Of a DNA stretch of 64,000 bases, positions 7,262 to 14,266 are shown piece after piece. The stretch is from Rhodococcus sp. ARC_M5 (lineage in GTDB: Bacteria; Actinomycetota; Actinomycetes; Mycobacteriales; Mycobacteriaceae), in contig NZ_JALGQE010000012.1 in assembly GCF_022810405.1 (NCBI RefSeq), positions 62,001 through 126,000 on the forward strand. The letters are read 5' to 3'. Under the pieces are notes generated by a model. That model saw only the letters and a program-made list of their open reading frames with translations. It was not told the origin of the DNA and did no database searches. The position numbers and the translations under genes are program-made. Within the stretch, counting starts at the first letter, position 1; each line of letters starts with the position of its first letter.

Positions 7262-7341
7262 GAAGTGCAGATGAGACCGAAGTCGATGGTGCGACGACGC
7301 ACGAGCCTTCTGGCTGCGTCGATCACGTGTGTCTCGGTCAC
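7249..7341 (-). CDS. Leader peptide ORF (cysteine attenuator) upstream of osmC-metY
   Basis: This 30-codon GTG-start ORF ends RRRTIDFGLICTSSCS and then TAA. The basic RRR-x-IDFG core with Cys codons at the very end matches the recurrent actinobacterial 'putative leader peptide' pattern (RRRHIDLxRVxSALC-like). A -10 hexamer TATTGT (7349-7354) lies 7 nt upstream of the GTG, so the mRNA would be leaderless, as in cysteine-responsive mycobacterial sORFs. The stop lies 82 nt before the osmC start. The last Cys codon (7255-7257) falls inside the segment complementary to the osmC ribosome-binding site. The peptide itself probably has no function other than being translated. Confidence 0.75.
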   Translation of the reverse strand: MTETHVIDAARRLVRRRTIDFGLICTSSCS

Positions 7342-7356
7342 GATGCCGACAATAGC

Positions 7357-8016
7357 CTACGAGAACTGATCCGCGCCGACGTCCGTCTCATCGTCGACGA
7401 TCGCCGCGACGATACGTGCGGCCACCGCATCCGGCGTCAGACCCTGCGGTAGTTTCGGTGCCTGCCCGGCGATCGGCCGTGTCGCCAGTCCCGTCTCGGT
7501 GTGCGGCGGACGCACGTCCACTATTCTGATCTTCGACTTACGTGCCTCTGTACGAACGCTTTTCAGCAATGCGCTCACCGCGGCCTTGGTCGCCGAGTAG
7601 GCACCCATGTTCGGCATCGGCTTGTCGGCCACGACGGCGCTGATGTTGAGCACGAACCCGCCCTGATCCAGGGTGGTCAGCGCTTCGCGAAGTACCCGCA
7701 GCGGCGCGAGATAGTTGAGCAGCAGCAGTTCGTCGACAGTGTCGTCGTCCACTTCGGTCACCGGACCGAACGCCACGACACCTGCGGCGATGACGATCCC
7801 GTCCAGTCCACCGTGGTGTTCGACGGCCTCAGCGACCACCGAGCGAGCCGAATCCGGCAGCGTCAGATCGGCATCGACCGTGTGATGGTCCGACTCGATG
7901 CTCCGGCCGCTCACGGTCAACCGAGCACCGGCCTGCGCGAGCTGCTCGACGATCGGGCCGCCGAGACCGCCACTGGCACCGAATACGAGAATGCGTGCAC
8001 CGTCGAGTGTCGTCAT
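7357..8016 (-). CDS. Short-chain dehydrogenase/reductase (SDR)
   Basis: This 219-residue SDR has FGASGGLGGPIV at residues ~11-22, a non-standard AAGV in place of NNAG, LNISAV for the catalytic Ser strand and YSATK for Tyr/Lys. It is shorter than the typical 250 residues. ATG 8016 is used because upstream residues are not SDR-like. It ends 15 nt before the leader ORF of the osmC operon, so read-through is possible. The substrate is unknown. Confidence 0.82.
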   Translation of the reverse strand: MTTLDGARILVFGASGGLGGPIVEQLAQAGARLTVSGRSIESDHHTVDADLTLPDSARSVVAEAVEHHGGLDGIVIAAGVVAFGPVTEVDDDTVDELLLLNYLAPLRVLREALTTLDQGGFVLNISAVVADKPMPNMGAYSATKAAVSALLKSVRTEARKSKIRIVDVRPPHTETGLATRPIAGQAPKLPQGLTPDAVAARIVAAIVDDETDVGADQFS

Positions 8017-8065
8017 ACTTTCGAGGCTAACGGCCACCTCACACCCCCGCTGACGACGGCGTTCA

Positions 8066-9112
8066 TCAGAGCAGTTCGGCTGCGCGGCGGACCACATCGA
8101 TGCAGATGTCGAGATTGAGCGGGCTCAACGTCGAGAAGCCTTGAGCCACTTCGCCTTGCTCGAGCACCACCACCCGGCCCGCCGCGACGCTCGGCAACGA
8201 GGTGAACAGTCCGGTATCGACGATCCCGGCCGAGCCGAAGTCGAACACGACGAGTACGTCGGCATCGGCGAGAACGTCGGCGTTCTCAGTGGAGAACTCG
8301 GGGCGCGGGGCGTCCGCGGTCGCTCCGTCGGACAGAGCGGCGACCGTCGTGAACCCGGCTCGTCGGAACAGATCCACGGCGGGGATGGACTCGTGCCCCA
8401 GCCCGTAGAACATCGACGTGTCGTAGGCGGCGATCAAACCGACCGTGGCACCGCCGACGTCGAGCCCGTCGAGCGCGGCGGACATTCGCGCCTCGGTGTC
8501 CGCGATGAGTTCGTCGGCGCGATCTCGCCGATCGAGTGCGTCGCCGATCATCTCGAGGTTGCGCCGCCAGTCGAACGACGCGATCTGGACAACGGGGGCG
8601 AGCGATTCGAGCTGAGAACGAGAATCGGCCACCCCGTCGTCTCCGATGATGAGATCCGGTTCGGCTGCGGCGATGCGCTCGGTGTCGATCGACTCGCCGA
8701 GGGAGATCCGCTCACTCGACCCGCCGAGTTCGATGAGGGCGTTCTCGTGCCACTCCCAGGACCTGTTCGGTGCGCCGATCATCTCGGCGAAGCCCTCGCG
8801 CACCCCGAACTGCACGGGAACGACGCCCAGCGCGAGCACCGTGTCGAGATCCCACAGGTTGGCCACACACGCCACCCGCGGCGGCCGACGGTCGATCACG
8901 ACGGACTCACCGGCATCGTCGACGATCGTACGGGGATAGCCGTCCCCTGCAGTCCCGTCGCCCGACGGCTGCTCCTCACCGCTCCCGCATCCGGCCAGCA
9001 AGGCCGCAAGCGCGACGCTGCCGATGAGGAACTCACGACGCGTCGCCGCCTCGATCGTGTTTGTCTCGAACTGGGTTTCCCCGATAGCGAATGCAGGCGC
9101 AGGTGCGGTCAT
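8066..9112 (-). CDS. Iron-siderophore ABC transporter substrate-binding lipoprotein (FepB/FecB-like)
   Basis: This 348-residue periplasmic-binding protein of the FecB/FepB type has twin arginines (TRREFLIG) and a hydrophobic segment ending in a lipobox LLAGC around residue 42, so a lipid-anchored surface protein is predicted. The mature part begins with PRTIVDDAGESVVIDRRPPRVACV and has the EPDLIIGDDG strand typical of ferric-siderophore receptors. No permease or ATPase gene is adjacent, so it must share a transporter encoded elsewhere. The promoter contains an IdeR/DtxR box, supporting an iron-uptake role. Confidence 0.87.
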   Translation of the reverse strand: MTAPAPAFAIGETQFETNTIEAATRREFLIGSVALAALLAGCGSGEEQPSGDGTAGDGYPRTIVDDAGESVVIDRRPPRVACVANLWDLDTVLALGVVPVQFGVREGFAEMIGAPNRSWEWHENALIELGGSSERISLGESIDTERIAAAEPDLIIGDDGVADSRSQLESLAPVVQIASFDWRRNLEMIGDALDRRDRADELIADTEARMSAALDGLDVGGATVGLIAAYDTSMFYGLGHESIPAVDLFRRAGFTTVAALSDGATADAPRPEFSTENADVLADADVLVVFDFGSAGIVDTGLFTSLPSVAAGRVVVLEQGEVAQGFSTLSPLNLDICIDVVRRAAELL

Positions 9113-9120
9113 GACCCGGA

Positions 9121-9150
9121 ATAGTAGGCATGCCTAACCTAGGTCGTCAA
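9121..9150 (-). promoter_or_regulatory. Promoter with IdeR/DtxR iron box for the siderophore-binding lipoprotein
   Basis: The minus strand has TTGACG (-35, 9145-9150), an 18-bp spacer and TACTAT (-10, 9121-9126), with 8 nt to the ATG. The stretch TAGGTTAGGCATGCCTACTA (9122-9141) closely matches the iron box TTAGGTTAGGCTAACCTAA and covers the spacer and the -10. Iron-loaded IdeR should repress transcription. Confidence 0.8.
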
Positions 9151-9157
9151 GAGGATG

Positions 9158-10558
9158 TCAGCCGAGCAGCTTCTTCTGAACTTTGCCCATGGCATTGCGC
9201 GGGAGGGAGTCGACCACTCGAATCTCGCGGGGCCGCTTGTGAATCGACAGCTCGGTGGCCACCAGATCGATCAGCACCCGATCCTCCACATCGGTACCGA
9301 CGACAAACGCCACGATGCGCTGACCGAGATCGGCGTCGGGCATACCGACCACGGCCACCTCGTCGACGCTCGGGTGGCCCAGCAACACGGTCTCGATCTC
9401 CCCCGCGCCGACGCGATAGCCGCCGGATTTGATCAGGTCCGTCGACGCTCGCCCGACGATGCGGTGGAAGCCGTCCGGCTCGATGAGGGCGACGTCTCCG
9501 GTATCGAACCAGCCGTCCTCGGTGAAGGTCTTCGCTGTCGCGTCGGGGTTGTTCAGGTAACCGTCGAACAGCATGGGGCAGCGGATCTGCAGCGCGCCGA
9601 TGGATTCGCCGTCGTGCGGCAGGATTTCGCCCTTCTCACCGCGCAACCGTGTCTCGACGCCCGCGACCGGCAGTCCCACCGAGCCAGCGCGCCGCTCCCC
9701 GTCGGCGCGGGTGCTGATGGTGATGAGGGTTTCGCTCATGCCGTATCGCTCGATCGGCGCCTGCCCGGTGAGTTCACGCAGCTTCTCGAACACCGGAACC
9801 GGGAGCGGCGCACTGCCGGACACCAGCAGTCGGGCGTGGGCCAGGGCGCGGGCGGACGTCTCGTCCGCGGCGATGCGCGACCACACGGTCGGCACTCCGA
9901 AGTACAAGGATCCACGCGCGGCCGCGTAGAGCTCCGGCGTCGGCTTACCGGTGTGGATCAGCGGGCTGCCCACACGCAGTGGGCCGAGGACACCGAGGAT
10001 GAGACCGTGGACGTGGAACAACGGAAGTCCGTGCACCACAGTGTCTCTCGAAGTCCATGCCCACGCCTGCGCCAACGCGTCCAGGCCGGCGGCGATGGCA
10101 CTGCGCGAGATCAGTACGCCTTTGGGTGGGCCGGTGGTACCGGAGGTGTAGAGGACGAACGCGACCGAGGACGGCTGCGGTTCGGCGTAGCTGTGCCACG
10201 AGCGTGCGTGCTGACGCACCGGCAGGACCTCCAGCCCGGAGGTGTCCGACGGTGCCTCACCGAGCCATGCCTGGGCACCCGAGTCGCGAAGGATGTGCTC
10301 GCGTTCGGCGATCCCTGCGTCCGGCGGAACCGGCACCACGGTGACTCCGGCGATCAGCGCGCCCACGACCGCGAGCACCGTCTTGACCGACGGCGTCGCG
10401 TAGATCGCGAGGCGGTCGGCTCGCGAGATGCGTTCGGCAACCGAGGTCGCCGCACCCAGGATGTCGGCACGGGAAAGCGAGACACCGTCGATGGTGATGG
10501 CGTCGGGAATATCGTCTCCCCGCGCAACGGCGAGTGGGTTCAGTGAACGAAGCAGCAC
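9158..10558 (-). CDS. fadD36: FadD36-like acyl-CoA (malonyl-CoA-type) synthetase
   Basis: This 466-residue ANL-superfamily adenylating enzyme has the P-loop YTSGTTGPPKGV near residue 145, the A5 motif ERYGMSET, the A8 hinge region GYRVGAGEIETVLL and the C-terminal lysine motif LPRNAMGKVQKK. Sequence and start (LLRSLNPLAVA) correspond closely to M. tuberculosis FadD36 (Rv1193), related to malonyl-CoA synthetases. It probably activates a short or dicarboxylic acid to its CoA thioester in the cytosol. GTG 10558 is chosen by homology; an in-frame ATG at 10573 is the alternative. The start lies 17 bp from the divergent gene start at 10576, so both promoters must overlap coding sequence. Confidence 0.87.
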   Translation of the reverse strand: MLLRSLNPLAVARGDDIPDAITIDGVSLSRADILGAATSVAERISRADRLAIYATPSVKTVLAVVGALIAGVTVVPVPPDAGIAEREHILRDSGAQAWLGEAPSDTSGLEVLPVRQHARSWHSYAEPQPSSVAFVLYTSGTTGPPKGVLISRSAIAAGLDALAQAWAWTSRDTVVHGLPLFHVHGLILGVLGPLRVGSPLIHTGKPTPELYAAARGSLYFGVPTVWSRIAADETSARALAHARLLVSGSAPLPVPVFEKLRELTGQAPIERYGMSETLITISTRADGERRAGSVGLPVAGVETRLRGEKGEILPHDGESIGALQIRCPMLFDGYLNNPDATAKTFTEDGWFDTGDVALIEPDGFHRIVGRASTDLIKSGGYRVGAGEIETVLLGHPSVDEVAVVGMPDADLGQRIVAFVVGTDVEDRVLIDLVATELSIHKRPREIRVVDSLPRNAMGKVQKKLLG

Positions 10559-10575
10559 ATGGCTACCGTACATAC

Positions 10576-11001
10576 ATGGACGTGGACGGAATCGACACCG
10601 GCGACTACGCCGAGTACATGACGGTCGCCGCCGGTGACCTGCAGGCGGGCGTCTATCTGATCGGGACCGACGCCGAGCAGGACGCCGATTCCGAGGACGA
10701 ACTCGATCTGGACCTCGACGACGAGGACTCCGAGGACGACGACATCGACATCGCACACGTTACCGACGGCGCACCGCGGCTCGTCTACTCGGTGCAATCC
10801 GACGACTTCTGGACCCGAGTGGAACTGGCCGATCTTCGAGCCACTCAGCTCTACGAGGAAGCTCATGCCCGTAACCCCGAGGTCAATACGGAGCCGAAAC
10901 GCTTCACCACAGTAGAAGCCTTCGGCAGCAACGAACTTGTCTACATCCTGCGCATCCGACGCGGCGGCTGGGACGTGGGCGAGCCGGACCTCGAGCCCTG
11001 A
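10576..11001 (+). CDS. Hypothetical acidic protein
   Basis: This 141-residue protein of unknown function begins MDVDGIDTGDYAEY. It carries a strongly acidic Asp/Glu run around residues 34-58 and then a more ordinary C-terminal half ending RIRRGGWDVGEPDLEP. No catalytic motif or membrane segment is visible. ATG 10576 is the likely start; a longer frame opens at 10534 inside fadD36. It is divergent from fadD36 with almost no intergenic space and is followed by a long inverted repeat. Confidence 0.65.
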   Translation: MDVDGIDTGDYAEYMTVAAGDLQAGVYLIGTDAEQDADSEDELDLDLDDEDSEDDDIDIAHVTDGAPRLVYSVQSDDFWTRVELADLRATQLYEEAHARNPEVNTEPKRFTTVEAFGSNELVYILRIRRGGWDVGEPDLEP

Positions 11002-11020
11002 TCCACGCGGCCCCTCAGTC

Positions 11021-11107
11021 CTCGCAAACGCGCGCGCATTTGCCGAACGCGAGCGGTTTCGCGTCACGATTCTGCGCGCATATGGCAAATGCGCGCGCGT
11101 TTGCGAG
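11021..11107. repeat. Perfect 24-bp inverted repeat with 39-bp spacer
   Basis: The left arm 11021-11044 (begins CTCGCAAACGCGCGCG) is the exact reverse complement of the right arm 11084-11107. The 39-bp spacer contains further self-complementary CGCG pieces. It lies between the convergent acidic-protein and LysE genes. It may be a bidirectional terminator without a T-tract or a dispersed intergenic palindromic element. No transposase is present. Confidence 0.9.
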
Positions 11108-11180
11108 ATCCAGGCCGCGCCCCCGCACCCGTCAGTCGTGAAACTCGAGGCTTGCCACTTCCCCTACTTGCCGTGATCCA

Positions 11181-11798
11181 CTAGGCCGAGGACGCCACCG
11201 TTCCGACGCCGAGGGCAACCAGGATTCCAGCGCTGATGCGATCCAGCCAGTCGGCCACCGCTGGTTTGCGCAGCAACGCGACCGCGCGTGAGGCGAGCAC
11301 GGAGAACACTCCCATCACCAGTGCAGCGACGACCACCTCGACCAGTCCGAGCGTCATGGCACCTGCGAACGTGACCACGGTGAGGAACTGCGGCACCACC
11401 GCGAGGTAGAACAGTCCTACCTTGGGATTGAGCGCGCACGAGAGAACCCCGGCACCGAACGCCGACCACGCGGACGCAGCGACGGGCACCAAAGGCTCCC
11501 CGGCCACCTTCTTCTTCCGTCGCGCGCGAATTGCCTTGACGCCCAGATACAGCAGGTACAGCCCGCCGAGAATCTTCACGACGCGATACGCCGTCGCGGA
11601 CTGCTCGACGATCGCCGCCAGCCCGACGGCCACCAACACGGCCCAGAACAGTCCACCGATCGCGACGCCCATCGCCGCGGCGATGCCTGGCCTGAGGCCG
11701 CCGATGCTGTAGCGAAGCACCAGAAACGAATCGGGCCCGGGCAGAATCGCCAGCAGAAAACACACTCCGGCGAAGCTGAGCAACAGGCTGAGGGTCAT
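11181..11798 (-). CDS. LysE family amino-acid exporter
   Basis: This 205-residue membrane protein matches the LysE/RhtB family: the N-terminal signature SFAGVCFLLAILPGPDSFLVL, about six hydrophobic segments, a basic loop (IRARRKKK) after TM3, and the LNPKVGLFYLAVVPQF motif at the start of the second half. Such proteins export amino acids such as lysine, threonine or homoserine by proton exchange; the substrate here is unknown. ATG 11798 places the family motif at the N-terminus. Confidence 0.85.
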   Translation of the reverse strand: MTLSLLLSFAGVCFLLAILPGPDSFLVLRYSIGGLRPGIAAAMGVAIGGLFWAVLVAVGLAAIVEQSATAYRVVKILGGLYLLYLGVKAIRARRKKKVAGEPLVPVAASAWSAFGAGVLSCALNPKVGLFYLAVVPQFLTVVTFAGAMTLGLVEVVVAALVMGVFSVLASRAVALLRKPAVADWLDRISAGILVALGVGTVASSA

Positions 11799-11923
11799 GG
11801 GTACATGAGAACACCCGGGCCGACCCGGAGCCAACTGATTTCAGTGTCCACAATTCGCATCGAGAAACGGGATCCCGCTCGACGAGCCGAATAGTGGACG
11901 CTCAGCGCACCAGAGAAACCCGA

Positions 11924-13012
11924 CTACCCGCGTAGGCGAGCTGCCGCAGCGTCGATGCGCTCGTCCGTGGCCGTCAGCGCGATACGCACGTGCAGTCCAC
12001 CGTCCGGCCCGTAGAACTCCCCCGGCGCGGCGAGGATTCCGCGCTGCGCGAGCCAGTCGACAGTGTCGCGGCACGGTTCGCCCCGCGTGGCCCACAGGTA
12101 GAGCCCCGCCTCGGAATGGTCGACGGTGAATCCCGCTGCCTCGACGGCGGACTTCAGAATCGTTCGGCGGGCCCGGTATCGCTCACGCTGAACGCTCTCG
12201 TGCTCGTCGTCGGCCAGCGCCGCGGTCATGGCGGCCTGGATCGGCAACGGCACCATCATGCCGGCGTGCTTGCGCACTTCGAGCAACTCGGCGACGAGGG
12301 AGGCATCACCGGTGACGAAGCCGGCGCGGTAGCTCGCCAGGTTCGAGGTCTTCGAGAGTGAGTGCACGGCAAGCAGATTGGTGTGATCACCGTCGCACAC
12401 GCGGGCATCGAGGACGGACACGGCGTCGGCGTCCCAGGTCAGACCCAGGTAACACTCGTCGGACACGACGATCGCGCCGCGTTCGCGGGCCCAGGCGACG
12501 ACCTTGCGCAGGTGCTCGACTCCGAGCACCTTGCCGGTCGGGTTGGACGGAGAATTGACGAAGATCAGCGACGCCCGCTCGGGCCCGAGCCGATTCAGGC
12601 CGTCGGCCCGGATCGTGCGCGATCCAGCGAGCAGCGCCCCCACTTCGTAGGTGGGATATGCCAATTCGGGGATGACGACCAGATCGTCGGCTCCGAGGCC
12701 GAGCAGCGTCGGCAACCAGGCGATCATTTCCTTGGTACCGATGGCAGGCAGCACCGCGTCGGGCGTCAGACCGGTGATCGAGTACCGACGTTCGAGCGCA
12801 GCCACCGCGGTCTCCCGCAGCGCCACGGTACCGACGGTCGTCGGGTAACCGGGTTCGTTCGCCACAGAATTCAGCGCTGCACGGATCACCTCTGCGACCG
12901 GATCCACCGGTGTACCGACCGACAGGTTGACGATGCCGTCCGGGTGCGCCGAGGCCTTGTCTTTCGCGGCGGTCAGCGAGTCCCATGGAAAATCGGGCAG
13001 CCCCGCTGCCAC
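11924..13012 (-). CDS. dapC: N-succinyldiaminopimelate aminotransferase
   Basis: This 362-residue class I/II PLP aminotransferase has the PLP lysine in HSLSKTSNLASYRAGF, the NSPSNPTGKVLG motif, and near-identity in order and motifs to actinobacterial DapC (Rv1178). It transfers an amino group from glutamate in the succinylase branch of lysine/meso-diaminopimelate synthesis, needed for the cell wall. GTG 13012 gives the N-terminus AAGLPDFPWDSL that aligns with Rv1178; TTG 13027 is possible. It follows the ferredoxin gene by 20 nt, the conserved fdxC-dapC pair of this group. Confidence 0.9.
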   Translation of the reverse strand: MAAGLPDFPWDSLTAAKDKASAHPDGIVNLSVGTPVDPVAEVIRAALNSVANEPGYPTTVGTVALRETAVAALERRYSITGLTPDAVLPAIGTKEMIAWLPTLLGLGADDLVVIPELAYPTYEVGALLAGSRTIRADGLNRLGPERASLIFVNSPSNPTGKVLGVEHLRKVVAWARERGAIVVSDECYLGLTWDADAVSVLDARVCDGDHTNLLAVHSLSKTSNLASYRAGFVTGDASLVAELLEVRKHAGMMVPLPIQAAMTAALADDEHESVQRERYRARRTILKSAVEAAGFTVDHSEAGLYLWATRGEPCRDTVDWLAQRGILAAPGEFYGPDGGLHVRIALTATDERIDAAAARLRG

Positions 13013-13032
13013 CGCTGTACGTACCAAGGGAG

Positions 13033-13356
13033 TCAGTTCTCGCCCATGGGAGGCAGAGCCTTGATGAACGGCGGGTCGTAATCGGTCTTGCCTAGCTTCG
13101 CTGCGCCACCGGGAGATCCCAGGTCGTCGAAGAAATCGACGTTGGCACCGACGTACGCGCTCCACTGCTCGGGTACGTCGTCCTCATAGAAAATGGCCTC
13201 GACGGGGCACACGGGCTCGCAGGCTCCGCAGTCGACGCATTCGTCGGGGTGGATGTACAGCATTCGGTTACCCTCGTAGATGCAATCCACCGGGCACTCT
13301 TCGATGCACGCTTTGTCCAGTACATCTACGCACGGTTCTGCAATCGAGTAAGTCAC
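13033..13356 (-). CDS. fdxA: 7Fe ferredoxin (3Fe-4S/4Fe-4S)
   Basis: This 107-residue ferredoxin has N-terminal cysteines in CVDVLDKACIEECPVDCIYEG and the second cluster motif CVDCGACEPVCPVEAIFYED, the arrangement of Mycobacterium/Azotobacter-type 7Fe ferredoxins. It serves as a soluble electron carrier. GTG 13356 follows GGGGAG at a good distance (13367-13372 region on the minus strand). It is probably cotranscribed with dapC, as in M. tuberculosis Rv1177-Rv1178 (there called fdxC). Confidence 0.92.
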   Translation of the reverse strand: MTYSIAEPCVDVLDKACIEECPVDCIYEGNRMLYIHPDECVDCGACEPVCPVEAIFYEDDVPEQWSAYVGANVDFFDDLGSPGGAAKLGKTDYDPPFIKALPPMGEN

Positions 13357-13470
13357 TGCTGCTCTCCCCTCCTGTATCGATTTCGGGCGCTCGCGCGCCC
13401 TGAGCATCCTAGTATCGCCGTCCGAACCTGGAGCAAACCGACCAGGGTGACCTCACCTGGCTCGGTCGGC

Positions 13471-14229
13471 TCACTTCCGTAGCTGCTTCGCGGGGGCTCT
13501 TTCGCCGACTGCAGAGGCCGTACGGTGGGCGGCGAGCCACTTTCGGCCCTGTTTCGCGGCACGCGAAAGTGCACCGCGCTCGCCGAGATATCCGGCGACA
13601 CCGCCGACGAGCGGGATGGCACCGAGCACGCGGTAGATGCCGCGGGGGTGCGGACGCTTCTCCAGTTCACCGGCGACGTCGCGCAGCACGTTCGCGATCT
13701 GCCACATTCCGCGCAGCAGCGCGAACGGACCCGACTTGGGCGACTCCTCCTTCTCCGGCGGAGCACTGTCGGCCAACGACGTCAGATCGCGCTTGCACAG
13801 CACCGACCCGAGCAACGCCACGTGCGTCTCACGATCGGTCACACCCGATTCGCGGGCCACGGCCACGAGCACCATCGCCTGATTGGCGAAACCGAGCAGA
13901 TCCTGGATCGGCAGACGGTTGACCAAGATGCCGAACACGCCGGGGAACGCCACGGCCACGGTGTTGAGTGCGCCGATGCGATTGACCCACCACTGCGAGC
14001 GGGCGTCGCTGTCGAGCTCCTCCCAGCCTGCAGTACCCGGGAAGTCTGTGGTGTCGAAAGCCTTCGCGAGAAAGTCGATGACGTTGTCGAGCGTCGAGTC
14101 GTCCGCGGAGGACTGCCGAAACGTTCGTCCCTTGAGCCCGATCGGGTCGCGTGTCGCGAGGATGTCGAGCACGGGATGGATGATGGCGACGGCACTGCTC
14201 AGAACCGCGGCGACTCGACGGTCGTCCAT
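13471..14229 (-). CDS. Conserved hypothetical protein
   Basis: This 252-residue protein of unknown function is rich in short hydrophobic helices (VAFPGVFGILVNRLPIQDLLGFANQAMVL) and has a glycine-rich near-membrane segment VLGAIPLVGGVAGYLGERG near residue 215, ending in a basic tail. A peripheral membrane or lipid-associated role is possible. ATG 14229 with GGAG 10 nt upstream is preferred over TTG 14238. It lies 37 nt downstream of fbiC and may be cotranscribed. Confidence 0.7.
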   Translation of the reverse strand: MDDRRVAAVLSSAVAIIHPVLDILATRDPIGLKGRTFRQSSADDSTLDNVIDFLAKAFDTTDFPGTAGWEELDSDARSQWWVNRIGALNTVAVAFPGVFGILVNRLPIQDLLGFANQAMVLVAVARESGVTDRETHVALLGSVLCKRDLTSLADSAPPEKEESPKSGPFALLRGMWQIANVLRDVAGELEKRPHPRGIYRVLGAIPLVGGVAGYLGERGALSRAAKQGRKWLAAHRTASAVGERAPAKQLRK

Positions 14230-14266
14230 GTCAGACAAGCTCCATTTCGAAAAGGGGACCCGAGGG

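Noticed and set aside
7167..7356. SAM riboswitch upstream of osmC-metY (a CCGGCAACCCTC stretch is present)
   Set aside because: The short CGGCAACC match lacks the surrounding SAM-I or SAM-IV stems, while a leader ORF with anti-ribosome-binding-site pairing explains the region better.
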